DNA from: RGIG1681 sp045594425
GTDB lineage: Bacteria > Bacillota > Clostridia > Christensenellales > UBA1242
Direction: 5' to 3'
Assembly (NCBI GenBank): GCA_045594425.1
Contig: JAZNYK010000016.1
Location: 62,001-126,000, forward strand
DNA length: 64,000 bases
Positions 43,599 to 51,581 of this stretch are shown here, piece by piece; the stretch's first letter is position 1; the number at the start of each line of letters is the position of its first letter. The notes under the pieces are model-generated. The model did not search any database, was not told the DNA's origin, and saw nothing but the letters and a program-made list of their open reading frames with translations. A program made the translations under genes and the position numbers.

Positions 43599-44556
43599 TT
43601 TTCCATCCTAAAATTTGAAGTGTATTGTCAATCAATTGTTGCTTTACGTCATCAAAAGAACCAAATATTTTGCATCCACTTGCATTTGGATGTCCTCCAC
43701 CACCAAATGATTCAGCGACCGCTCTTGCAGAGATATCACCTTTTGACCTAAATGAAACTCTAAAGTAGCCTTTGTCATCTTCTGATGCCAAAATTCCAAA
43801 ATCAACACATTGAAGTTGAAGCAATATATCCGGAAAAGCATCAGTGTCATCAAGTGTTGTGTTTGTATCAATAAAATCACGTCTGTTAAGCAAGATAATA
43901 GCAAGTCTGTTATCTGCCAAAAACTCGATTTTTTGATATACTTTTTTCAATAAGTTAAACGCATCAAGCGACATTGAATTAAAAAGAGGTGTTGAAACTT
44001 CTTCAATTTTTATACCCCCAAACTTCAATAATTTTGATGCAACAACAAGTGTTTTTTCACCAACCCCGTGCATAAATTTTCCTGTATCAGTCATAATGCC
44101 AGAAAGCAAATTTTTGCAAATTGTTGGTGTGAAATGAATTTTTAATGTTTTTAAAACATCAAATAAAATTTCAGCCGTTGATGAAGCCTGAACAACATAA
44201 TTCACTTTGCAAAACATTTCATTCATCATATGATGGTCTATGCAAAGTGTTTTTCTAACACCTTTTCTATATGTGAATTTGTATTTTCCAAGTCTTGCTT
44301 CAGAAGCACAATCCACACAAACTGCTAGGTCATATTTACCTTCAACAGTTTTTTGGTTAATGAAACTTAAATCGCCATAAAATTGAAATGCTACTGGAAA
44401 ATTTGAGTGAATATAAACATCGACATTCTTTCCCAAAAAATTCAATGCTTCTTTCAAAGCAAGTGCTGAACCAAGTGCATCACAATCTGTGTTGATATGT
44501 GTGTAAATTGAAACATTTTTAGATTCTTTTAAAACTTGTGCAACTTTATTTAGCAT
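43591..44556 (-). CDS. nrnA: DHH-family oligoribonuclease/pAp phosphatase NrnA
   Basis: Degrades short RNA and 3'-phosphoadenosine 5'-phosphate. The 321 residues contain HINTDCDALGSALAL (the DHH motif variant), VDCASEARLG, CIDHHMMNE and the DHHA1 glycine motif FGGGGHPNASGC. It overlaps rbfA by 11 and truB by 8 bases, so translation is coupled. AAGGAG precedes the ATG at 44556. Confidence 0.94.
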   Translation of the reverse strand: MLNKVAQVLKESKNVSIYTHINTDCDALGSALALKEALNFLGKNVDVYIHSNFPVAFQFYGDLSFINQKTVEGKYDLAVCVDCASEARLGKYKFTYRKGVRKTLCIDHHMMNEMFCKVNYVVQASSTAEILFDVLKTLKIHFTPTICKNLLSGIMTDTGKFMHGVGEKTLVVASKLLKFGGIKIEEVSTPLFNSMSLDAFNLLKKVYQKIEFLADNRLAIILLNRRDFIDTNTTLDDTDAFPDILLQLQCVDFGILASEDDKGYFRVSFRSKGDISARAVAESFGGGGHPNASGCKIFGSFDDVKQQLIDNTLQILGWKND

Positions 44557-44908
44557 CAGAACCTTCTCCTTCAATCTCTTTAAAGAGTTTCATAACTCTT
44601 TCGGCCTTTTCATCAACATCATCAACCACGAACATAAGTTCAGGAACAATACGCATACGCAAACTGTGCGCAAGTTCATATCTAATAGATTTTTTATTAT
44701 CGTTTAATTTTTTTACAACGAGTTGCTTTTTTTCAGGACTTCCAAAAACACTAACATAAATTTTTGAAAGTGAGAAATCCGCATAAGTGTCAACTTTCAT
44801 AATAGAAATAAGTGAAGTAGAAAGTTCAACATCATCAAATTTTGAAATAATTGACGAAATTGCTTTTTGAACTTCTGAGTTAACACGACTCATTCTGTTA
44901 TTTGCCAT
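44546..44908 (-). CDS. rbfA: Ribosome-binding factor A
   Basis: Small-subunit maturation and cold-adaptation factor with a KH fold. The 120 residues start MANNRMSRVNSEVQKAISSII and have ISIMKVDTYADFSLSKIYVSV and LAHSLRMRIVPELMFVVDD. AGGAG precedes the ATG. Confidence 0.95.
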   Translation of the reverse strand: MANNRMSRVNSEVQKAISSIISKFDDVELSTSLISIMKVDTYADFSLSKIYVSVFGSPEKKQLVVKKLNDNKKSIRYELAHSLRMRIVPELMFVVDDVDEKAERVMKLFKEIEGEGSDAK

Positions 44909-44930
44909 AAAAAATATCTCCTAAAATTTA

Positions 44931-44954
44931 AAGAGCGATTTTAATGTCGCTCTT
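44931..44954 (-). terminator. Hairpin between infB and rbfA
   Basis: AAGAGCGA (44931-44938) pairs with TCGCTCTT (44947-44954), followed on the minus strand by a weak A/T tract. It may attenuate transcription into rbfA rather than stop it. Confidence 0.5.
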
Positions 44955-44960
44955 AAATTT

Positions 44961-47558
44961 TTAATTAATTCTTTCAAGAGTGTATGTTTCAAATGTATCG
45001 CCCACAACAAAGTCTGTGAAGCCAGCAAATGTAACACCACATTCAAACCCTGCATCAACTTCTTTTGCTTCGTTCTTTTCTCTTTGAATAGTTGAAATTT
45101 CACCTTCAAAGATTTTCTTATCACCGCGCATTACACGAACCTTGCTGTTTCTTGAAATTTTTCCATCAAGAACATAAGTTCCCGCAATAAGACCAACCTT
45201 GCTAGCCTTGAATGTCGCTCTGATTTCAGCGTGACCAGTAACAACCTCTTTGTATTTTGGTGTAACCATCTTGCTGATTTTTTCTGTGATATAATCAATA
45301 ACTTCATAAATGATTTTTGAGTTTTTGATTTCAACTTTATATTTATCTGCAATAACTTTTGCTTTAAAGTCGGTTTTTGTATTAAATGCAACAATAAGTG
45401 CATTTGATGCTTGTGCCATGCTAACGTCATTTTCATTAACAGCACCAACGCCACCAGTAACAAATCTAACTTTTACTTCTTCGTTTTGAATTTCAAGGAG
45501 TGATTGCTTAAGTGCTTCAACTGAACCTTGAACATCTGCTTTAACAATGACGTTATAGTCTTTAAAGTTACTATCAGCAATTTTGTTCATCATGTTTTCA
45601 ATTGAAAGGTCAGCACTCTTAATCATATCACGTTTTGCTTGATTTTGTCTTTCAAGCGCAACTTGACGACTCATTTTTTCATCAACAACAAAGAGTTCAT
45701 CACCTGCATTTGGAACACCAGAAAGACCCATAACTTGAACTGCAGTTGATGGTCCTGCTGATTTAATTCTTTCATTTTTGTCATTCATCATTGCACGTAT
45801 TTTACCTGTGCAAGTTCCAACAACAACATAATCCCCAACTTTGAGTGTTCCATTTTGAACAAGAACAGTTGCAACGGCACCAACACCCTTGTCAAGTTTT
45901 GCTTCAATGATTGAACCAGATGCTTTTCTCTTTGGATTTGCTTTAAGATTTTGATATTCAGCAACAAAGAGAACCATTTCAAGAAGTTTGTCGATGTTTT
46001 GTCCCATTTTTGCAGAAATAGGAACCATAATTGCATCGCCACCCCATTCTTCTGGAAGAACATCATAGTTTGCAAGTTGTGTTTTTACGTTATCAATATT
46101 TGCACCAGGTCTATCAATTTTGTTAATTGCAACAATCATTGGACAACCTGTTTGTTTGATTTGCTTGATACATTCAACAGTTTGAGGCATAACACCATCA
46201 TCTGCAGCAACAATCAAGATTGCAATATCTGTAAGTTTTGCACCTCTTTGACGCATTGCAGTAAATGCAGCGTGTCCAGGGGTATCAATAAAGGTGATAT
46301 CTTCACCATTAACTTTAATTGTGTAAGCACCAATGCTTTGAGTGATTCCACCAGCCTCGCCAGCAACAACATTGGTTTTTCTGATTTGGTCAAGAAGTGA
46401 AGTTTTACCATGGTCAACGTGACCCATAACGCAGACAACTGCTGGTCTTTTAACCAAGTCTTCATCTGTGTCAACTTGTTCAGCAAAACTATCAGCAAGT
46501 TTTTCTTCAAATGATTTTTCAACTTTCTTTTCAAGAGTAATTCCAAATTCAGAAGCAACAAGTTCGGCTGATTCATAATCAATATTGCTATTAATATTAA
46601 CCATCATACCTAAAAGCAAAAATTTGCCCATAAGTTCAGGAACTGACTTACCAATTGTTTCAGCCAAAATCTTAACAGTGAGATTATCTGTTGTGATAAC
46701 CGCATGGTCGATTTTTTGAATAATTCTTTGAGCAACTGCTTCATCTTTAGCCTTTTTGCTATGTTTTCTAACAACGTCATTTTCATCCATGTCATTGCCA
46801 TCAACATATCCACGCATCAATAGTGCTTTTTTATTCAAAGACTTTTTGCCTTCACCATTATTGTCATGGGTTTTCTTTTTAGGTGCTGTTCTATTGTTAT
46901 TTTTAGCAAGAGTGCTTGCATCAAAACTTTCTGTTGGTCTTGGAAGTCTTGGAGCAAATCCTGAACCAGAAGTTCCTTGTCCTTGTGCACCAAATGGTTT
47001 TCTTTGGAAACCACCTGCTGGTCTTTCACCTGGTTTTGAGATTCTGTTGTCGTTTGAATAAGAGCCTGGTCTTCTTTCACCAGAATTGTTATCAAATCTG
47101 CGTTCACCAGTTGGTGTAAATCTTCCCGTTGGTCTTCCACCTGCAAAATTTCCACCTTGTCTTTGAGAATAACCGTTTTGAGCACCTTGACCACGATTGA
47201 AACCGCCTGCGTTTTGATGATTTTGATAATTATTTTGGCCAGCAAAACCACCACGACCATTTGTTGTGGCTTGTTCTCTTGCAGGCACTGCAGGTTTTGC
47301 AGGTGCAACAGGCTTTTCTTGAACTGCTGGTTCAACCTTTTTTGTTTCAATAGGTGTTGGTTCAGCCTTTGGCTTTTCAACAACTTTTGCACTTGCTGCC
47401 TTTTTGATTTCTACAATCCTTGCACCAACTGCATTAAGTTTCTGTCTGAAAGCCTTTAAACTTACAGCCAAGTTTCCAACATTGTTGTGCTCGATAAGGT
47501 TTTGAATTTCTTTGATGTTTGCAAAATTTGATTGTGTTTTGTTTTCTGTTTTATTCAA
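44961..47558 (-). CDS. infB: Translation initiation factor IF-2
   Basis: GTPase placing initiator tRNA on the small subunit. It has 865 residues. An N-terminal IF2_N fragment is followed by a Gly/Asn/Arg/Gln-rich disordered stretch (about 100-235) and a second IF2_N domain. The G-domain has GHVDHGKT (379-386), DTPGHAAF and NKIDRPG; beta-barrel domains follow. The best start is TTG at 47556-47558, which has GGAGG 5 bases upstream; no ATG fits there. The low-complexity stretch generates long antisense ORFs that I reject. Confidence 0.96.
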   Translation of the reverse strand: MNKTENKTQSNFANIKEIQNLIEHNNVGNLAVSLKAFRQKLNAVGARIVEIKKAASAKVVEKPKAEPTPIETKKVEPAVQEKPVAPAKPAVPAREQATTNGRGGFAGQNNYQNHQNAGGFNRGQGAQNGYSQRQGGNFAGGRPTGRFTPTGERRFDNNSGERRPGSYSNDNRISKPGERPAGGFQRKPFGAQGQGTSGSGFAPRLPRPTESFDASTLAKNNNRTAPKKKTHDNNGEGKKSLNKKALLMRGYVDGNDMDENDVVRKHSKKAKDEAVAQRIIQKIDHAVITTDNLTVKILAETIGKSVPELMGKFLLLGMMVNINSNIDYESAELVASEFGITLEKKVEKSFEEKLADSFAEQVDTDEDLVKRPAVVCVMGHVDHGKTSLLDQIRKTNVVAGEAGGITQSIGAYTIKVNGEDITFIDTPGHAAFTAMRQRGAKLTDIAILIVAADDGVMPQTVECIKQIKQTGCPMIVAINKIDRPGANIDNVKTQLANYDVLPEEWGGDAIMVPISAKMGQNIDKLLEMVLFVAEYQNLKANPKRKASGSIIEAKLDKGVGAVATVLVQNGTLKVGDYVVVGTCTGKIRAMMNDKNERIKSAGPSTAVQVMGLSGVPNAGDELFVVDEKMSRQVALERQNQAKRDMIKSADLSIENMMNKIADSNFKDYNVIVKADVQGSVEALKQSLLEIQNEEVKVRFVTGGVGAVNENDVSMAQASNALIVAFNTKTDFKAKVIADKYKVEIKNSKIIYEVIDYITEKISKMVTPKYKEVVTGHAEIRATFKASKVGLIAGTYVLDGKISRNSKVRVMRGDKKIFEGEISTIQREKNEAKEVDAGFECGVTFAGFTDFVVGDTFETYTLERIN

Positions 47559-47583
47559 AGTTTCCTCCACGACCAATCTATTT

Positions 47584-47886
47584 TTATTTGGTCATATTCT
47601 TTTTTATTGCCATGGCTAAATTTTTATCTGTTATTGCCACTGCTTTAATGCTATTATTTCCGTCAAATAATTCCGCCAAATCATTTGACCCAAAATTTAT
47701 AACTTCACACTTGTTTTTTTGTGCAAAGCCCATAAGTTTTTCATAACTAGATTTTGCTAGTAAATCACTAACCAAAATAAGTGCATCTGATTTTAATTTT
47801 AAAATATCATCAACTCCATATTTTATGCTGCGTGATTTTATCGCAAACCCAATATATGCTTTTATTTTACATGGTTCCGCCGCCAT
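47584..47886 (-). CDS. ylxQ: L7Ae-family ribosomal protein YlxQ
   Basis: A 100-residue RNA-binding protein of the L7Ae/L30e fold: YIGFAIKSRSIKYGVDDILK, LILVSDLLAKSSYEKL and CEVINFGSNDLAELFDG. It lies between ylxR and infB as in Bacillota. It overlaps ylxR by 20 bases. Confidence 0.92.
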   Translation of the reverse strand: MAAEPCKIKAYIGFAIKSRSIKYGVDDILKLKSDALILVSDLLAKSSYEKLMGFAQKNKCEVINFGSNDLAELFDGNNSIKAVAITDKNLAMAIKKNMTK

Positions 47887-48130
47887 TTACAATACCTTCA
47901 TAAATATTTTCTGGAATTGTTGTTTTGAATGCACGATTCAATGCCTTTGCTTTTTTGCATCCATTTAAACATTTTTCATCCTTGCAAATATATGCGCCTC
48001 TGCCATCCAACTTTTTGTCGGTTTCAATCAAAACTTCACCATTTTTGTTTCTAACAATTTTGATAAAATTTGATTTGTCACCTTTCTTTCTGCATACAAT
48101 GCAAGTTCTTTCAGGTGTATGGTTTGACAT
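47867..48130 (-). CDS. ylxR: YlxR-family RNA-binding protein (RnpM)
   Basis: An 87-residue basic protein with PERTCIVCRKKGDKSNFIKIVR and GRGAYICKDEKCLNGCKKAKALNRAF, the YlxR pattern. YlxR/RnpM has been linked to RNase P modulation. GAGGAG precedes the ATG at 48130. Confidence 0.94.
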   Translation of the reverse strand: MSNHTPERTCIVCRKKGDKSNFIKIVRNKNGEVLIETDKKLDGRGAYICKDEKCLNGCKKAKALNRAFKTTIPENIYEGIVNGGGTM

Positions 48131-48143
48131 ATCCACTCCTCAA

Positions 48144-49268
48144 CTAGTCAAGATTGATATCTTCTGCACCACCAAAAATGTCTGCAATATCATCAATATC
48201 TGTGTGGCTAGATTCAATTTTTTGGTCTTCACTTGCTTTTGTTTCACTTTTAACATCAATTTTCCAGTTTGTGAGTTTTGCAGCCAAACGAACGTTTTGA
48301 CCACCCTTTCCAATTGCAAGAGAAAGTTTATCATCTGGAACAATAACTCTTGCAGATTTTGTAATTTCATCAATTTCAACTGAAATAACTTTTGCTGGAG
48401 AAAGCGCTCTGGCAATATATTCAAATGGGTCATCAGACCAAACAATAATATCAATCTTTTCGCCGCCAAGTTCATAAACGATAGAGTTAACTCTCACACC
48501 TTTTGAACCAACGCAAGCACCAAGTGCATCAACATTAGGGTCTTTTGAATTGATTGCAATTTTTGTTCTGTAACCAACTTCACGAACAACATTAATTATT
48601 TCAACAACACCACCGCTGATTTCAGGAACTTCAAGTTCAAATAATTTTTTAACAAATCTAGCATCTGACCTTGAAACAATTGCTTGAACACCATTTGCTG
48701 TTTCACGAAGTTTTTTAACATAAACTTTAAGTCTGTCACCAACATTGTATTTTTCAGAACCAATTTGGTCATAAGACATCATGATACCTTCAATGTTGCT
48801 TCCTGGAAACTCAACATAAACATTTCCTGTGTCAACTCTATTAACAATACCAGTCATCAAAGTATCAACTTTGCTTTCAAATTCGCCATAAGCCGAACTC
48901 TTTTCTTTTTCACGAAGTCTTTGAGTGATAACTTGTTTTGCAGTTCCTGCAGCAATTCTACCAAATTCTTTTGGTGAAACTGGTTCTTTAACTCTGTCAC
49001 CAATCTTGATTGTCTTTTTGATTTTCTTTGCATCTTCAAGAGCAATTTCAGTATCTGGGTTTGTTACTTCTGCAACAACAGTTTGATAAGCATAGATATC
49101 AATAGAATATTTTTCTGGTTTAAGTTCAACTTCAACTGGTCTAACCTCATCAAAATTTCTTTTGTATGCTGTTGTTAACGCTGTTTTGAGTGCCTCTAAA
49201 AAATATTCTTTTTCAATACCTTTTTCTTCTAATGCTTCTAAAGCCAAGAAAAAATCTTTATTTGTCAT
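48144..49268 (-). CDS. nusA: Transcription termination/antitermination protein NusA
   Basis: RNA polymerase-bound factor with an N-terminal domain, an S1 domain (VDTLMTGIVNRVDTGNVYVEF) and KH domains (DALGACVGSKGVRVNSIVYEL, LAIGKGGQNVRLAAKL). The 374 residues match Bacillota NusA plus a short acidic tail. It is 9 bases after rimP. Confidence 0.97.
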   Translation of the reverse strand: MTNKDFFLALEALEEKGIEKEYFLEALKTALTTAYKRNFDEVRPVEVELKPEKYSIDIYAYQTVVAEVTNPDTEIALEDAKKIKKTIKIGDRVKEPVSPKEFGRIAAGTAKQVITQRLREKEKSSAYGEFESKVDTLMTGIVNRVDTGNVYVEFPGSNIEGIMMSYDQIGSEKYNVGDRLKVYVKKLRETANGVQAIVSRSDARFVKKLFELEVPEISGGVVEIINVVREVGYRTKIAINSKDPNVDALGACVGSKGVRVNSIVYELGGEKIDIIVWSDDPFEYIARALSPAKVISVEIDEITKSARVIVPDDKLSLAIGKGGQNVRLAAKLTNWKIDVKSETKASEDQKIESSHTDIDDIADIFGGAEDINLD

Positions 49269-49277
49269 AATGTTCTC

Positions 49278-49736
49278 CTAAAAATTTATATATTTTGTTG
49301 CTTTTGAAATCATTTTTCTTTCTAAATCTTGTTCTTTTTCACCGATTTCAAGTGTTATGGTGTTTTCGTCAAACTTTACTAATTTTCCAACGAAAACTTT
49401 TTTCTTTTCAATAGCCTGAAATAACTTAACTTCAAGTTCTTCACCAAGATTTCTTGTGTAGTCTTTATCAGTAACAATTGGTCTATCAATTCCAGGGCTA
49501 GAAACATTGAGTGTGTAAGGCTTTCCATTTGTTGGGTCACATTCATCAAGTGGAGCATCAATCGCATTATGAACGGCTTCACAATCTTCAAGTGTAACAC
49601 CACCCTTTTTGTCAATGAACACAGTTAGATTATCTCCATTATATTTTTTTGCAAACTCAACTTCAACCACTTCACAACCAAGGCCTTCAGCAATTGGAGT
49701 TACGAGTTTTTCAACAATTTCTGCAATCTTTGACAT
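49278..49736 (-). CDS. rimP: Ribosome maturation factor RimP
   Basis: Small-subunit assembly factor of 152 residues: VTPIAEGLGCEVVEVEFAKK, DKKGGVTLEDCEAVHNAID and YTLNVSSPGIDRPI. It is the first gene of the rimP-nusA-ylxR-ylxQ-infB-rbfA operon, behind its own promoter and a leader hairpin. Confidence 0.96.
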   Translation of the reverse strand: MSKIAEIVEKLVTPIAEGLGCEVVEVEFAKKYNGDNLTVFIDKKGGVTLEDCEAVHNAIDAPLDECDPTNGKPYTLNVSSPGIDRPIVTDKDYTRNLGEELEVKLFQAIEKKKVFVGKLVKFDENTITLEIGEKEQDLERKMISKATKYINF

Positions 49737-49769
49737 ACTTTTCTCCTTAAAATTTTTTACAAAATTTTA

Positions 49770-49789
49770 GGAGTGGTTTTCACCACTCC
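49770..49789 (-). other. Hairpin in the rimP leader
   Basis: GGAGTGGT (49770-49777) and ACCACTCC (49782-49789) form a perfect 8-bp stem, about 35 bases before the rimP start. Downstream bases on the minus strand are TAAAATTTTG, too weak for an efficient terminator. It may be an attenuator or stabiliser of the operon mRNA. Confidence 0.5.
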
Positions 49790-49815
49790 CAAAAATCAAG
49801 CCATCGTCTATGTTT

Positions 49816-49844
49816 ATTATATAACTAAAATTCAATTTTTGCAA
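49816..49844 (-). promoter_or_regulatory. Promoter of the rimP-nusA-infB operon
   Basis: TTGCAA (49839-49844), a 17-base spacer and TATAAT (49816-49821). Confidence 0.82.
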
Positions 49845-49893
49845 GCCCTGTTGCTATTTTTAACAGGTTTTTTTGCAAAATTTAAGCGTTTTG

Positions 49894-51546
49894 TTAACTT
49901 TTTAGGTTTTCGGATAGTTTAATAAACACTTCAGCAGTTGCAATCGCATCATAAACCGCCCTATGTGCATTATCTAAAACAACTCCAAGTTTTTCTGCAA
50001 TTGTTCCAAGTTTATAGTTTTTAACGCCAAAGACATACTTTCTTGCAAGGTCAATTGTGTCAACAACTTCGTTATCAAAATTCCATCTAGCGGACTTTCC
50101 TTGTCCAACCAAAAATCGCATATCAAAACCAGCAATATTATAACCTGTCAAAATTGCACCTCTAGTAAATTTGTAGAAGTCTTGCAATGCCTCATAATCT
50201 TTTGGAGCCCCCGCAACATCTTCATCAAAAATACCACTTATTGCTGAGGCTTCTGCTGGTATTGGTTTTTCAGGGTCAACAAAGCACATAAACTTTTCAG
50301 TGATTTTTCCATCTTCAATTTTAACAGCACCTATTTCAACTATTTTATCGCCATTTTCATATTTTAAACCAGTTGTTTCAAAGTCAAAACATACAAAGGT
50401 TTTGTTTTGCAAATATTCTGGAACTTTCTTTTCTTCAGCAAAATTCATCAAATTATCTTGAGCATAAGTAACAACTTTTTCTGGTTGAACAAACTCATAA
50501 AATGGTTTTTCTTTTCGATATTCAATATACTCTTCAAATGTTTCAGGAAGCGAGCAATATGCTATATCCTTAACCATCAAAGAAACCCCTTTTGAAAACT
50601 TGTCATCCTCAAGTTTTCCACGGAAAACAACAACCGAACCTGGTTCAAGTTTTTCAACTCGTGCTTGATTTTCTTTGTTTGAAAAAAACACACATCCCAA
50701 TGAGCCAGTAAAGTCTTCAAGTGTCCACTTATACATTTTTCTTTGGTATTTTGGTTTGCCATCATCAATTTCTTCAGGTTCTTGAACTTCAGGTTCTTGA
50801 ACTTCTTGTTGTTCAGATGTTTCTTGAGAATCACTTTCAACCTCACCTTCTTTTGGTTTTCTGGTTCTTGGTTTTAAAATAACTTCTTTCACAGATTTTA
50901 TCGTTCCACAAACAACAACTGATTCTTCTGGAGATGTTTTATCCATAATATAATCTGCAGGCACATCAATCTCTGCACCAACAATCGGAACAAGATTTGT
51001 TATTTCAATCTTTCTTTTAGCGTAAATATCAACATCTTCTTCAACATAAGATTTTTTCAAAAGTTCAAGTTCATCCTCAACATAAACTTCATCTTGTTTT
51101 ATTGAACATTCAAAGTCATAATCTTCATAAAGTTTTTTAAAATATTGTTCAACAGTTTCGCAAAAATGTTTTTGTTTTGCTCTTTCAAAGAATGTTTTGT
51201 CTACATCAATTTTAATAAAAAACTTCAATTCTTTTAGTTCTACACTTTCAATTTTATATGTGATTGATGGGAATGTTTTTTTCATAAACACTGCAAAATC
51301 TTCAGTTATGCGTTCTTCACTTATAAAGTTTTTTATGTATTTAATTTCATACTTAAACTGCTTTGGAAACATATCTGTAGCAAATTTGAAAATTTCTTCT
51401 TTTTTCTCTTTTGTTAAAATCGTTCCATCTTTATAAAAAATTTCAATCACGCAAAAATCTGCATCCTTTTGCAAGAGTGCAGATTTCAACATAAATTTAT
51501 ATTCATTATTTGTATATTTGTTAAGTGCTTCAATAAAATTTTCCAT
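49894..51546 (-). CDS. PolC-derived protein: N-terminal domain, OB-fold and exonuclease, no polymerase
   Basis: A 550-residue protein at the polC locus (rseP-this-rimP). Residues 1-190 resemble the PolC N-terminal region. About 190-345 is an OB-fold (KRKIEITNLVPIVGAEIDV, YKWTLEDFTGSLGCVFF), with an acidic Glu/Gln insert. The DEDDh exonuclease has D388/E390 (DFETTGL), D475 (YNIAGFD), H528 and D533 (HRAVYD), so it should be active. In real PolC the exonuclease is inserted in a PHP domain and followed by the polymerase; here no LHLHT motif precedes it, and the ORF ends at the exonuclease. It is probably a free-standing proofreading or repair nuclease. The ATG at 51546 lacks a ribosome site. Confidence 0.85.
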   Translation of the reverse strand: MENFIEALNKYTNNEYKFMLKSALLQKDADFCVIEIFYKDGTILTKEKKEEIFKFATDMFPKQFKYEIKYIKNFISEERITEDFAVFMKKTFPSITYKIESVELKELKFFIKIDVDKTFFERAKQKHFCETVEQYFKKLYEDYDFECSIKQDEVYVEDELELLKKSYVEEDVDIYAKRKIEITNLVPIVGAEIDVPADYIMDKTSPEESVVVCGTIKSVKEVILKPRTRKPKEGEVESDSQETSEQQEVQEPEVQEPEEIDDGKPKYQRKMYKWTLEDFTGSLGCVFFSNKENQARVEKLEPGSVVVFRGKLEDDKFSKGVSLMVKDIAYCSLPETFEEYIEYRKEKPFYEFVQPEKVVTYAQDNLMNFAEEKKVPEYLQNKTFVCFDFETTGLKYENGDKIVEIGAVKIEDGKITEKFMCFVDPEKPIPAEASAISGIFDEDVAGAPKDYEALQDFYKFTRGAILTGYNIAGFDMRFLVGQGKSARWNFDNEVVDTIDLARKYVFGVKNYKLGTIAEKLGVVLDNAHRAVYDAIATAEVFIKLSENLKS

Positions 51547-51552
51547 ACCGCT

Positions 51553-51581
51553 ATTATACACGAAAAATTTTATTAAATCAA
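51553..51581 (-). promoter_or_regulatory. Promoter of the PolC-derived gene, leaderless geometry
   Basis: TTGATT (51576-51581), a 17-base spacer and TATAAT (51553-51558), then six bases and the ATG at 51546. The -35 overlaps the rseP stop codon (51573-51575) by proximity only. There is no ribosome site. Confidence 0.78.

Noticed and set aside
45951..46400. 149-codon plus-strand ORF, Cys/Asn rich
   Set aside because: It lies fully antisense to the conserved G-domain of infB; composition is that of a reverse-complement shadow and there is no ribosome site.
46835..47392. 185-codon minus-strand ORF in another frame of infB
   Set aside because: Arises from the Gly/Asn/Gln-rich low-complexity region of IF-2; Leu/Lys/Gln-rich translation with no family features.
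49852..49878. Terminator-like CCTGTT/AACAGG hairpin with T tract on the plus strand
   Set aside because: No plus-strand gene reads into it, and in the minus direction it lacks a T tract; I treat it as incidental.
49737..49893. Possible separated PHP/polymerase part of PolC downstream of the exonuclease gene
   Set aside because: The spacer holds the rimP promoter and a hairpin; rimP starts at once, so no polymerase gene fits.
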